DNA of 64,000 bases from Pascua guehoae (lineage: Eukaryota > Basidiomycota > Tremellomycetes > Trichosporonales > Trichosporonaceae), in NCBI GenBank assembly GCA_001600415.1, contig BCJX01000013.1, positions 874,116 to 938,115 of the forward strand, in the 5' to 3' direction. The position numbers and the translations under genes were made by a program. Below the pieces are notes generated by a model. The model saw only the letters and a program-made list of their open reading frames with translations, was not told the DNA's origin and searched no databases. Positions 32,219 through 43,884 of this stretch are shown here, in pieces. The stretch's first letter is position 1. Each line of letters starts with the position of its first letter.

Positions 32219-33602
32219 CTACATGGTCGCCTCGACGCCGGTACACACCCGCAGCGCCCGGCGGAGGTTGGCGACGTCGTCGCCGCCCGCGTGGCCCGTG
32301 TAGTACTGTATCCATGCGCGGACGTCGTGTGCGGACAGCTGCCAGATGGCGTCGACGGATGTGAGGGCCTGGTGTTAGTGAGAGCGGGAGGTGGGTGTCG
32401 TGTGGACTAGGAGCTGGTGGCGTGGTTGAGAAGGGGGGTGTCGGACGTGTGTAGTTGTAGGTCATGGCAGTGCCTGCCTTGGGAAGCGGCGGGGTAAAGG
32501 GTTGGCCGCAGAAGGGGTGCAGGTGACGGTACGCACCCGCACATGTTAGGATGTGCCTGCACGTCGTTGTCCTTTGCCCCTGCCCAATACCCCAAGCCCG
32601 AGCCCAAGCCCAAGTCCAAGCCCACAACCATAGCCAGTTGCGATACCACACACGAGTCCGAGTTTAGTCTGATTTCAGTCCACTCACTGGCAGGTCGGGG
32701 ACGGGGTCGCCCGCGGCGTTCGGGACGGGGACGAGGGGCTCGCCGAGGTAGTGGTTGATCCTGTTGGTGTGCCTGTGTGTCAGTGTATGCAGTGCGTGGT
32801 GTTGACGGGCAGGCAACGGCGTTGGCGAGTAGCAGCCTAGCAGCAGGATGATACTACCGACCGCCCACTACCACAAGGTCCTTGATATCCCTGCTTGTGA
32901 ACCGGCAGGGTTGCGTCTTGCCCCGTCAACCCCCCCAGAGGCCTCCCATCGCTCCCACGCCCAATCCCCCCCCCCCCCCACAACCCCGCGCCCGCCCAAG
33001 GGGCTCCACCCAGCGCCCACCCCGACTCGGACTCACCTCGCATCCCACACATCAAGCCTGCGCCTAACCTCCCCCTCCTCGTGTGCCGCCTTGCGCTCCA
33101 CAGCCGCAACACGCTTCAGGATACGTTCCTGAAACTCGTGCGTGTGCTGGACATGCGAGCTGAGGCGGTTGGCGACCTCGCTCGCGGGGTCGGCCGTCAT
33201 ATAGTCCCTCGCGCCCTTTGGCCTATCCGCAGCCGTACTGTAGTCGTCCTCGGGCTCTTCCTTGATCGTGTGTCCCGTGCTGCCGGCGGGGTTACGCGAG
33301 CGGGAGCGGTACCGCACCGGACTGCGGTCCGGGGACACACTCGGGTCGCGCGTCCCCAGCAGCTGTGAGCGGAGGACGCGCGCGGCCCGCCGTGGCGACG
33401 GGTCCGTACGCCGCATCGCGCCCCCGGGGACGATTTGTGGGGACGCGACCGCATTGACAAAGTCGAGTACGGGCGCGAGGTTGCGCGTGCCGTCGAGCGG
33501 AATGCCGCCGTGTTCCTGGTGCAGGCGCAGGATCTCGGGGTGGTCCACGACCGAGGGGTGTGAGAGGAGCTCGGCGGGGATCGGGAGCGAGGTCGATGTC
33601 AT
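32219..33602 (-). CDS. Unknown nuclear-type protein with helical C-terminal domain
   Basis: Exons 33602-33037, 32760-32688 and 32368-32219 give 262 residues; phases agree at both junctions. The N-terminus (MTSTSLPIPAELLSHPSVVD) is followed by a basic Ser/Arg/Pro-rich region (SPVRYRSRSRNPAGS) and a charged coiled segment (RILKRVAAVERKAAHEEGEV). It runs into VWDARINHYLGEPLVPVPN across the first junction. The last exon is a short helical unit, LTSVDAIWQLSAHDVRAWIQ, ending GVEATM. The last block resembles in character the small C-terminal domain of basidiomycete Mug135-like proteins, but this is a guess. Introns are 276 and 319 nt, unusually long, and the first contains a C14 run. Confidence 0.65.
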
Positions 33603-34542
33603 CCTGGGTGGGCGATAAGAAGTGAAAAAATGGCGAGTGGAGAGTTGCAGATGGGCTAGTATGGTCGGGGTTGAGGTTAGGGTGGTTGGTGGGTGGGTCA
33701 CATGACGTCGTGGGTGCCACTCGGGTTAGTAACCGATGCCGACGGTGGCAGTCCAGGGCAAGAGATCCACAACTTTGCCCACTGTTGTGTAAAGCCCGCC
33801 CTATTCTGTCCATAATGGACAGAACAACGGTTGTAGTCTGATCAAGGAGAATGCCAAGCACCCGAGTATGTTTCAAGCGGCTCTTGTCTTGACGGTGTGC
33901 CTCTGCGGCGGTCCGCGTGTGGGTGTTTGCCCTCCGTCCCTGGGTCGATGGCGAGAGCTGCTGCCGTCACCCAGCCGCTAGTTGCTAGCACCTTGCCTGC
34001 TCATTCATCGTCTTCTTACTGTACGTGGTGTGCGCGTGGTGGCCATGGTAAAACAGGAAAGATGCAGTGGGTCTAGCGGCCACCCATGCAGTCCACGGTA
34101 ACGGGCCACTTGGAACGCGTATCGCCTAATGTATGCAGTATTCATACGTACCCCTGCAGCGATAGGTGGCCAAGACCGAGGACACTAACACAGACTTATC
34201 TGTGAATGCCGAACTCCACAACTCTGCACTCACACCCTTGAGCACACGTAATGATACCCATCGGTGAGTACCACCACTAGGCGCAGGCGTTTCATACCCC
34301 GTTATCGTTCACACCAATCCCAACCTCCAGGCCATGGCCCCCGGTGACTACCAACACGTCATAGTACACCATGAGTCATTATGCCACATGCATGCTACTC
34401 TCTATGAACTGCCCTCTATGAAACCTCACACCCGGCAGCCTTGCAACCTTCACGCCCCTACCCTTCCAATCTCTCTTCCAGCACTGGAGCCCCCCATCCC
34501 CACACCACCCACCCCGCACCCCACCCCGACCCCGTCCCAACC
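33603..34542. other. Intergenic region, no gene seen
   Basis: 940 bp upstream of the unknown gene (-) and downstream of LRA1 (-). Frames are short; no RNA gene or repeat stands out. Confidence 0.55.
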
Positions 34543-35805
34543 CTACTGGAGCGAAATGGCCGCGCCGCCGTCGACGAGCAGACTCGCGCCCGTGCAGTAC
34601 TTTGCCATATCGCTAGCAAAGAAGACGACGGGCTGGGCAATGTCGTCTGGCTCGCCGAGGCGCGCGAGGGGGATACGACGCGTCATGTCAGCGCGCTTTG
34701 TGGGGTCGGACAGGTCGTCCTTGTTGATGTTTGTCTCGATCGTGCCTGTGGGGGAGGTTAGTGGGGGCTTTGGGTTTGGACTGTGACGCGGTGTCGACTG
34801 CGTCTGAGTCGGTGGTTCACGGGGCGCCGTTTGGACTTGGTTGCGCCACGACGTGTGCTGTGCTCTCTTCCCTTTGGACTTGGAGCCTTGCCCCGCACCA
34901 CACAAACCCGCTCCCCTAACTCCCACCCACCCCCAGCCCCCACCTCCCTCCTCTCACCCTTCCCTACCCCCAGCTTTACTCCTCACACCCACGCCGACCA
35001 CACTCACCAGGCAAGACCGAATTACACCGAATGCCCAATTTCCCGAGCGCAATCGCACAGCTCTCCATGAGACTCTTGATGCCCGCCTTGGTCGGCGTAT
35101 AGTGGCACTGCTCCGCCCCACCCATGAGTGCCGAGATGGACGAGATGGCCACAATACTGCCTCCCTGAGGTGTCTGGGTGGCCATCTGGTTGGCGACGGC
35201 CTGGACGGCGTAGAAGGCCCCGTTGAGGTTTACGTCCTGGACGCGCCGCCACATGTCGTGCGGGAGGTCGAGGAACGTGTGGAACGGGCAGATGCCCGCG
35301 TTGGACACGAGCACGTCCACGCGCCCAAACGCCTGCACTGCAGCGTCGACGAGCGCCGCCGCCGTCGCCTCGGACGCAATGTCGCCCGCTACTAGGGTCG
35401 TGCGGGCGCCGTGTGCCTGGCAGGCCGACTCGACGGCGCGGATGTCGGATTCCGTGCTCGCGCCCAGGTGGTGCAGGACGAGGTTGGCGCCGTTGGCTGC
35501 GCAGGCTGGAGGTCAGATTGTGTGCTGCGTGCGATACTGGGCTGGTGGGAGGCTTGTCTAGCGTCGTGAGGGAGACACTAGGCGGATACCACCACCTGGC
35601 ATCGTTCAGGACTGCAGGCCGTGCTGGTCCACGCCGTCGCCTGTCGCGGTTGTCATGTCGCTCCGACCATGCCCGTCCCCGTCTCCGCTGCCCAATCCTC
35701 ATGCCGCCGGCGCTCACCAATGGCAGTCGCACGGCCAATACCAGAACTCGATCCCGTCACGATGACGACCTTGCCAGGCAGGAGACGCGACGTGGGCGTT
35801 GACAT
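34543..35805 (-). CDS. LRA1: L-rhamnose 1-dehydrogenase (SDR family)
   Basis: Exons 35805-35718, 35505-35008 and 34745-34543 give 262 residues. The cofactor motif is T17-G-SSSGIG; N98-AG follows in LVSNAGICPF; catalytic residues are N122 (DVNLNG), S152 (ISSISA), Y165 and K169 (HYTPTKAG). The stretches VNLNGAFYAVQAVANQM, ALGKLGIRCNSVLPGTI, RRIPLARLGEPDDIA and ASLLVDGG match the yeast L-rhamnose dehydrogenases, which oxidise L-rhamnose to the lactone with NAD(P)+ in the cytosol. Length matches the family (about 258). The first junction was placed so that ATAIACAANGANLVL has the same length as the enzyme family. The gene shares a 726-bp promoter with LRA3. Introns of 212 and 262 nt are long for this window. 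A generic SDR with another substrate remains possible, but the neighbour makes this unlikely. Confidence 0.9.
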
Positions 35806-36531
35806 TGTTGGCGAGCAGGGATGGCGGTTTACAGACGGTTAGGTTGGTGCGTGTCGTTTCGGCCTAGTTTGTCCGTCTAGTTTGGCCGTTGGGAAGAGAT
35901 CGGGTCGTGCTGGGACTTGCTGAGAACAAATACAAATCGTGTCTTGGTGCAGACTTCAGCTGGGAGCAGGGCGTGGCCTGTTACGAGCAGGATGGGTGGT
36001 AGTGGGCACACCGCGAGTGGGCGGGTGGATTAAAGTGTCACCGGCCAGGGCGGGCCGGAGGACCGGTGCATGATTGCACCGTGTGCCGAGCCACCCGGCT
36101 ATATGGCCGACTTTACTCGATACGACCACAGTACACATACAATCACAGCGTATTGACCCGCGAGCTATGCACCATACTACGTGTACGGTGTGGGCATGCA
36201 TACTTGCCAACACATGCATGCAAGCAAGACGAGCGGAGGATTCTGCACATGCAGAGCAGTGGCAACCCACAGAGTTTTTCCGACTGCAGAAGTGGAGGAC
36301 GTTCCGCTCGGCATGTCGCGGCATTGCTGTGCCGTTATCGCGGCACAAAGACGTCCCGCGAGCCCGGCTCACAACCTCTCCGACCGCCCCCACCCAGCCC
36401 ACTCGCTCGCTGTCGGACCAACTGCACGCATGCAAGAGCCGGGGGAGACCCGGTGGGATCACGGGAGCAGCGCATTTAAGAGCGCAGACGTGGTTGTGTA
36501 GCTCTTTACTCTACCCATACCATCATCCATC
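35806..36531. promoter_or_regulatory. Shared divergent promoter of LRA1 and LRA3
   Basis: The 726 bp between the two start codons must hold both promoters. Around 36040-36065 there is a cluster of CGG/CCG triplets (CACCGGCCAGGG, CGGGCCGGAGGACCGG), the kind of site zinc-cluster regulators bind. A TATA-like CATTTAAGAG lies about 60 bp before the LRA3 ATG. Coordinated induction by L-rhamnose is inferred from pathway logic. Confidence 0.6.
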
Positions 36532-38166
36532 ATGTCGAATCAGTGGCCCACGATTGTGAGTAGGAGCTGTGAGGAGGTGGCTGGCGCGGTGACCACGCCT
36601 GTCGGTGCCCTGTCCCGTGTCGGCGGTAGCCTGGCATCTTCGCCTGCCTCTCCTCTCCCCACCCGCTGCGTCAAGCGTATCTGTCCCCTCCGTCTACCGG
36701 CGACGCCGCTCACACCCCAGGTCAAGCTTGAAACCTTCATCCCGAGCGCGCACGGCTCGGGCGGTGACTACCACCGTCAGGCCAACGAGCACTGGAGTGA
36801 GTTACCTGTCCTCGAGCGTGCCCTGTGGTTTGGGTACGAACCGCCCAGCACGATGGGTGCTACCGCGACAATCAAGCCCTACCAGCTCGAGTTTACAGTG
36901 CTGACCCCTTCCCAGTCGTGCAGGGCAACATTTCGTGCCCGATGCACAAGTACGACGAGTACCGGTCGTCGCGTACGTCGTGGGGTATTGGCGTGCTCGG
37001 ATCGCTCTTTGTCAAGGTGACGGCGTCGGACGGGACAGTCGGGTACGCGACTGGCTTTGGTGGACCGCCCGCGTGCTGGCTCATCGAGGAGCACTTTAAG
37101 CGCTTCATCATTGGCCAGGACCCGCGCGACACGAACAAGATGTGGGACATGATGTTCCGTGCGAGCATGTTCTACGGACGCAAGGGTGAGTACGAGTATG
37201 AGTGGGAGAGTTCTGGCGTATCTGGTTTGGCCTTTGCTCACACCCTCAGGCCTCCCTCTTGCCGCCATCTCGACGGTCGACCTCGCGATCTGGGACCTGA
37301 TTGGCAAGATCCGCGGCGAGCCCATCTACAAGATGATCGGCGGACGCACCAAGAAGGACATTCCTCTCTACCTGACCGGTCCCAAGCCGCGCGTGGCCAA
37401 GAAGCTCGGCTTCTGGGGATCCAAGGTGCCTCTTCCTCACGGCCCGCCCGACGGCCACGAGGGCATCCGCAAGAACGTTGCGTTCCTGAAAAAGTGCAAG
37501 GAGGAAGTCGGCGAAGACTACCCGGTCATGGTCGACTGCTACATGTCGCTCGACGTGCCGTACACGATCGAGCTGATCAAGGCGTGCGAGCGCGAGGGCG
37601 TGTTCATGCACTGGTGGGAGGAGGTCCTTCACCCCGACGACTTTGACGGGCACGCAAAGCTTGCCGAGGCGCTCCCCTGGGTCAAGTTTACGACGGGCGA
37701 GCACGAGTACTCAAAGTACGGCTTCCGCAAGCTGATTGAGAAGCGCGCCCTGTCCATCATCCAGCCAGACGTCATGTGGCTCGGCGGCCTCACCGAGCTC
37801 ATCAAGGTTGCCAACATGGCCGCCGCATACGACATTCCCGTCGTCCCCCACGGCTCGGGACCATACTCGTTCCAGGCCATCATGAGCTTCCCCAACTCGG
37901 ACTTTTGCGAGTACATTGCAAACTCGCCAGACGGAGAGAGCGTCCACCCCTCGTTTGGAAACCTCTTCACCAACGAGGTCCTCCCCACCAACGGCCGCAT
38001 CGACCTCTCGGACGAGCCAGGATGGGGCCTCACCCTCAACCCCGATGCAGAGCTCATTCCCTACCACTCCTTCTTCAAGCCCGCAGCCGGTATCGGATCG
38101 GCAGGCGAGGACCGCACCGCCGAAGAGGAGAAGAAGTTTGCAGGCAAGGTCGGCTCCAAGGCATAG
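36532..38166 (+). CDS. LRA3: L-rhamnonate dehydratase (enolase superfamily)
   Basis: Exons 36532-36555, 36721-36796, 36916-37185 and 37250-38166 give 428 residues; introns are 165, 119 and 64 nt. The first exon encodes only MSNQWPTI. The enolase-superfamily barrel is complete: LPLAAISTVDLAIWDLIGKI, then likely metal ligands D219 (MVDCYMSLD), E247/E248 (HWWEEVL) and E274 (TTGEHEYSKYG), followed by the D297 (IQPDVMWLGG) and H324 (VVPHGSG) dyad. RTSWGIGVLGSL, GWGLTLNP and the fungal pattern identify rhamnonate dehydratases, which convert L-rhamnonate to 2-keto-3-deoxy-L-rhamnonate. With LRA1 it supplies steps 1 and 3 of the pathway; LRA2 (lactonase) and LRA4 (aldolase) are not in the window. Confidence 0.94.
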
Positions 38167-38432
38167 TAGACTAGTTTCAGCGTACATCTTTTGTATATGC
38201 ATCCATGGCTCAACACTTACCTTGACCCTCGCGAGCCGCTGACCCCGTGCTAGAATCAGTGTTCGTATTGCGTGCTCAGCATAAAAACGAGGAATAACGG
38301 GAACTCTGGGGTTCAGCAGCACTGCCGAGTTGGACATGGCACATGGCATACATGGGATACTCCAAGCTACTTAGGCTTACAAGAGCCTTCCTTCTAAAGA
38401 GCACCTCCAATGTCAAACAGACTCACTTCTCA

Positions 38433-40119
38433 CTACGCCCGACGAGGGCGAAGAGTACCCGTGCCCGCGCTCGCGTCGGTACAAAGCCACCGCTCCAAGC
38501 TCTGCGGGTCGAACACGCCGCTCCAGTCCGTCGTGGTGAGGTACTCGTGCATGGACTGGAATCGCACCATCGTGTCTTTGGCCCAGTGGAAAATGTTGCT
38601 TTCCCTCTTGGCCTTTGCCTCGCGCAGAGTCTTGGCCAGGTGGTAGCGAAGTGAATGACGAAAGTGGTCCTCGATCGCGTGCTGCGTCTGTCGGCTGTCC
38701 CACGCCGCGAGACCGGTTGCATACTTGTCAAGCGCGCCAGTGTTGACAAGTGTTACACGCTGCGAGTAGTGCGTCTGCGCAACGAGGCGGGCGAGCTCGG
38801 TGAAGAATCGGCCTGCCCATGTGTCGTTGAGCGTGGGCGTAAACGCAGTGCGTTCCGGGGGAACACTGCCGCGCCACTGGTCCCACGGCGTTGGCGTCCA
38901 GAACACAATGGCGACGTCACCGGCGTTGGGGACATTGGAGATGTCGGCAGCGATGGCACGGGCACGAAGAATTGGGATGTCCGAAGATTCGTCGGACAGA
39001 AGAAGAGGGGCTTCGGGCGAGAGCACACACACGTAGCTCTGAACGGAGGCAAGAGGTGTGTAGGGCAGGGCGGTGATGAGCGTGTCCTTGCACAACGTGG
39101 GTGCACCGACGGCCACGAGCTGGCGTGGCTTCAGGTTGGCGAGCACGTTGCACTGGGGGAGCATCTGGGTAGGGAGACGTTTCGTCCACGGGTATTCGGA
39201 GATGGGAACACTAGTGAGCCGTTCCTCTTCACCCGAAGTGTGGAATGATCGGCAACTGGACGACGTCCCCAGGGGTTGGGTCATGTGCACGCGCAGAGTG
39301 TCGAGGTGCGGGAATGAGGGCAGCTGCGGTACGTCTTCCTCTTGCGCGCAAAACTCGGTTCGGTGGGCATAGACGTCGACATAGCGAACGAGCTGAGAGA
39401 GCCACCCGCGCTGAAGGAGTTTACGCATGCGTGCCCCCGGGGGAAGAGGCGCAGGTGCGAGATCGTGGCCGGAGTCGGAGGTGCGCTTGCTGGTAGGAGA
39501 CGGTTGGTCCACGAGGTTGAGTGAGTCCATGCTGCGAACGGAGTCGGTTGTCACCGAGTACCGCTTGCGCGCATAGGGCGAGCGTGGATCTTCCAGATCC
39601 TGTGCATCGCAGATGCCCTGGCGCTTGCTTGAACGACTTGACATGCTCACGGCAGTGGCCGTGCTTGCATAACTCCCGATGCTTGCAAAGCTCCCCATGC
39701 GCAGTCGCGAATTGCAGCTTGCAAAGGCGGACGGGTTGGGGCCGAAGTCGGAATGGATGTCCGTCTCTGACAAGCTGGGCAAGCGGGGGCGTGACGTGTA
39801 GCTCGCGAACCTGCCACGGCTGCGATCGATGTCGATTTTGGTTGTGTGCCCCGTTTCCGAGAAGGTGGGCCACAGCCCATGCTCGGCGAGGGTGATGCGC
39901 TCGTATACGACAGGAACACCCGCGTTGTAGAATGCAGAGTTGACGCGGAGGAGCGCGACAGCGGTGCGGATCGGGATCAGGCGAAGGATGCGTGTGAGGA
40001 TATTGATGGGGAAGGGAGAAAGGGGACGGCCGTGGATGGTGAGCGCCAAGGAGGACCGGCGCCGACGTGTTCCCTGGGTGTTAAACGAGATGTTACACTT
40101 GTGCGCATGAGCTCACCAT
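38433..40119 (-). CDS. F-box protein, paralogue A
   Basis: Exon 1 is just the start codon (40119-40117), followed by a 43-nt intron (GTGAGC donor, AACACCCAG acceptor). Exon 2 (40073-38433) encodes the remaining 546 residues. Without this intron the frame has only a TTG start, so the split ATG is strongly favoured. An F-box lies near the N-terminus (LSPFPINILTRILRLIPIRT, NSAFYNAGVPVVYERI). A Ser/Arg-rich low-complexity region follows at about residues 70-215, then a globular domain with ALPYTPLASVQSYVCVLSPE. The C-terminal MHEYLTTTDWSGVFDPQSL is shared in pattern with the paralogue at 45.4-46.8 kb (MTDYLRGDQWTDVFDPEEV). F-box proteins link substrates to Skp1-cullin ubiquitin ligases; the target is unknown. 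Confidence 0.8.
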
Positions 40120-41418
40120 GTTGAGGGGACGGGTTGCACTGAGGTTTGCTGAGGTGATCTGGCGCCTGGAGTGATGGACGAGTGTTAAAGGGTAGAGTAC
40201 ACAGAGTGGGTGAGATGAATAATACACAGGCGGGATGAAAGGGAAAGAAAGGAGAAAGAAGAAGAAGAGGAGAAGGGGGAAAGGAAGGAGGTAAGAGGGA
40301 ATGAGATGAGAACAACAAGAGGAGGGAGGGAAGGAAGGAAAGCGAATAGAATAGGGAAGACTGCAGACAAAAGACAGGGAAGGTAATAATCAAGTATCGC
40401 CACCCAAATGTAACAGTTTACCAGTGTGGCGGAATGTTGTCACACAGCACGGCACCGCACACACCGTCCACACATACGCCATCAACAGAGCGCGCATGGT
40501 TACAAACCTCATTGATCAGTGCACTACTGTCTTGCAGCTTAGGAAAGAAGAATACGGCTGCATAGTATGCATATACACTGTAGAGAGAACATGACCCTGC
40601 TGCAGCACTATAGCCATAGCTGGGCCTCAAAGCCTTTCATCGGCCGATGACCAAGGAGGATGGGGAATGGTCCACTTGGAAACTCCCCATTGGTGATCTC
40701 TCACCGACATCCTAACATCGCGCGCGACAGCAGGTCTCTGTACATGTAACCACCAGGTTGCATCGGACGAAATTGCAGAGAGGGGTGTTAGTGGACGGGT
40801 GGGGTGGTACGAGGAGGCAGGGGCATGCCTCAGGCGCGGATACCAAAGGCTGCTGTAGCGGTTCCATGGCAGTTCCCGACTCTTCACTTTGAACAAGAAT
40901 GTGGTGATATGCTGGAGACAAACAACAAACAACCATCTACCATCTCTCGCGATCTGTCGGGGAATGATTTGGCACGCCGCTAGGGCGTGGGTAACAAGAG
41001 AGCGGGTCACATTGGTGCGTCCAGAGTAGTAGACGACAATTATGGAACAAAATCACGTGTGGTGAGGACTTGAAGTGTAGCGACAACGACGACGTTTCGT
41101 TATGGGTGGGCGTGGTCGGCGATGCGTTGTTGACGAGTCGTTGATGTAGGTACATGGTGTGGAGATTGGACACTATAGAACGCGAATGAAGCGGGGCCCA
41201 CCCTGTTGCGCACGAGGACGGGCTAGGACGTATGTATTGCGCATTTGTCGAGAGGGCTGAGAGTCTTTGCATGTATTGGCATCGTTGACCGAGGCGGATC
41301 CCAGATAGTGGTGAGGGAGGTAGTGGTTGTAGTGGCAGAGGTAGTGATGGCAAGGGGAGGTAATTGTCGCAGGGTCTACCCCGCGGGGCCTCGGCGCATG
41401 CAGAAGTGCGTCACACAC
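40120..41418. other. Intergenic region with purine-rich tract
   Basis: The part nearest the F-box gene (about 40225-40350) is nearly pure A/G on the plus strand, so C/T-rich on its coding strand, like a fungal promoter or leader. The rest has no convincing gene. Confidence 0.55.
40225..40350. repeat. Polypurine tract
   Basis: GGAAAG, GAAGAAGA and GGAGGGAGGGAAGGAAGG units give about 120 bp with few pyrimidines, 110-230 bp upstream of the F-box A start codon. Confidence 0.85.
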
Positions 41419-43884
41419 CTACGCGCTGGTCCCATTGACTGCGTCTCTGAGCACAAACGTCTCATTGTTCCAGCCATACGCCCTCCAGAGACGACGGCCC
41501 ATGCGACGAGCGACCCAGATCGGTATCTTGGGGTGCGGGTGTGGCTCGTGAAAGTTGATGGGCGACGAGTCGGGACCCTGGAACTGCCATGCCGAGCCGT
41601 AGAGCTTGTTCGACTCAAAGCCCGCACTCGCCATGGCATGCCGAAAGTCCTTCCATGGCACCTCGCCGGGCTGCGCCGAGACAGCAGGGTTGAAGAAGAG
41701 GGTGCGGAAGGTCTTTAGGGCACGGGCGTCTACGCTAATCTGGGAACGGATCTGGCTGGGTCCGTCGGCCAGATGTTCCTCACCGGCCAGTGTCAAAGCC
41801 GTGGCTTTCGAGTCCTGGGCAACGCCTCGGGTCTTGGTCTTGGTCTTGGGCGGAGCAGACGGCGATGGGGCGGACGATGGCGTGAGCAGGGCGTCGTCGA
41901 TCGCCAGCTGGGACATGGGCTGGTGGAGGGTTGAGACGTCTTTGGTGGTCTTGGACTTGGCCGAGGGAGGCTCGACCCAAGGCGCTGTGCGCTGCATTAC
42001 TTCCTTGGCGATTGGGGAACAGGCCATCTTGTCGAGATTGCCGCAAGCCTCGAGTAGCATGGCGTCTGTAGCTGCCCAAAAGTCGTCGAGGTTGCGCTCC
42101 GCATGGCGGAGAGCCTCGACATTGTCCTTGCTCCGACGTTTGTCGGAGGGGTAGTTGAAGCGCGTCTTGGGGTCAGACGACAGACCGATTAGCTTGCCGG
42201 CGCCCGATGCAATGGCGCCCCGGAGCCTGAGCAGTGGGGCGCACCACTGGTCGTAGCACTTGGTCACTTTGACCTGGTCATCGACCAGCCTGTCCTCAAA
42301 CGTACGCGCCCATGGGTAAAACTGGTTGAGCTGGCCGAGACACTGGGCTACAATGGACAGGCTGCTGATAATGTTGGCGACGCGACCCGAGACCAGGTGC
42401 TTGGCTGCCTGCAGCTGCCTGTCCAGTTCATCCATGAGGAGCGGAAGGCGGAAGAAAAGCAGCTGATTGTCGTCCCAAAGAACCGTGAGAAGGTAGTAGA
42501 TGTACTGCTCGTGGCTATTCATGGCCTTGGGGTTGCATATGGTGCCAATCTTGGACGTCTGCGAGTCGGGAGGCGGGATACGTGTGTGGAATCGGCGCAT
42601 AGGCGGCGAGCCCCGCATGTCAAACGACAGTATGTCACGCAGCTCGTTGGCAAATGAGATGAGGTGGTGACGGAAGACGAGGATGGCCATGAGAAGATCG
42701 TTGGGGAGTTCGTCCGCCGGATCGATGGGCGCATACTTGTCATAAAGATCTTTGAGGGCACGGGCCTGGCGCAGGAGCTCGCTGAACGTCTCCAGGTCGG
42801 TATAGGCCTCTCCCAGCAAGTTGGCGAGGATGCGAGTCGAAAACACATGCTGACGCTGCAGCGAGAGGACGGGATGCGTCCCGCCATTGGAGTCTTTTAT
42901 CAGTTCCTGCCGGTGGCTCTTGATCTCGAGAATTTCCTCGGCAAAGTACGAGGGGTCCTCTCGGAGGAGCCAAAAGTGGTCGGCCGCTGCATGCGCCTGG
43001 GCGTCGAGGACAGACGCGATCCCCGCAAGGTCGAGTTTGGCAGGCAGTCGATAAGCCTCCTCCTAGCGCATGAGGGCGCTTGAGTCGAGAGAGGTTGTTG
43101 CAGCGGGCGGCTGGAGATGGAACATGGGCTGAGGCGGATAGGCGTCCGATAAAAGGCGGGGTGTCGGAATGTCGTGGAACATGGCCGTGCAGCAGTCGAC
43201 GAGGAAGCGGAGCAGGCGTTGCTGGATCTCAAGGACAAGAAGGCCCTGTCCTGGAAGAAACTGCCGCTGCTGACCTGACCACGTGCAAGCATCAGGGTGG
43301 TTGTCCCAACTCAGGAGCTCGCCGTAGCGGTCGCTCTCGACGCCATTGAGCATCATCGTATGGCAGTTGAGAAAGATGGGCACGATGATACCTGATACCA
43401 AGCCCAGATGCGTTGCCTCAATGTCAAAGCACGCAAAATGGGAAGGGTGGTTGTGTCCTCGAGCGTTGAGAAGTACAAGTAGGGGCCGCGGTGCGGACAA
43501 GTCCTCTTGATTGATGTACGGCCACATGTATGACCCACGGTACTTTGTGGTGTACGTGCGAGTGGTCCCGTTGGAAGATTCCTCTCGAAACGCTGCAAAG
43601 TCGGGACGGTGAGACTTTGGCATGCCAGGCCAGCAGTCCAAGAGAACCTTGGTACGGGCAGCCTTTGTCTTTTTGGTCCAACGCTTGTTGATCGTCGCCT
43701 CGTGGCGAGAGACCATGTCGTGAAGAGTCGCATACGAAGAGAGGATGCTGATGCGCCGTTCTTCCACTTGCCGCTTGACCTCTGCTGGCGACGCATATGC
43801 TGGGAGGGGCATGCCAGGCGGAAGGAAGTGTTTAAGGTGCTCAGGGTCGTTGAAGTCCATCTGGCTGAGGTCGAAGTCGTCCAT
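41419..43884 (-). pseudogene. Conserved fungal protein of unknown function, interrupted by an in-frame TAG
   Basis: From ATG at 43884 (MDDFDLSQMDFNDPEHLKHF) to TAG at 41421-41419 one frame of 822 codons is open except for a single TAG at 43065-43063. Protein similarity continues across the stop: before it are TINKRWTKKTKAARTKVLLD, WPGMPKSHRPDF, GSYMWPYINQEDL and LLVLEIQQRLLRFLVDCC; directly after it are EEAYRLPAKLDLAGIASVLD, DHFWLLREDPSYFAEEILEI and SHRQELIKDSNGGTHPVLSL. These blocks occur in one order in a large family of fungal hypothetical proteins, so this is one gene. No GT donor in the right phase precedes the TAG closely enough to splice it out. The product is 273 residues, or about 820 if the stop is read through or is a sequencing error. 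Function is unknown in the whole family. It is called a pseudogene only because of the stop; the rest shows no decay. Confidence 0.75.
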
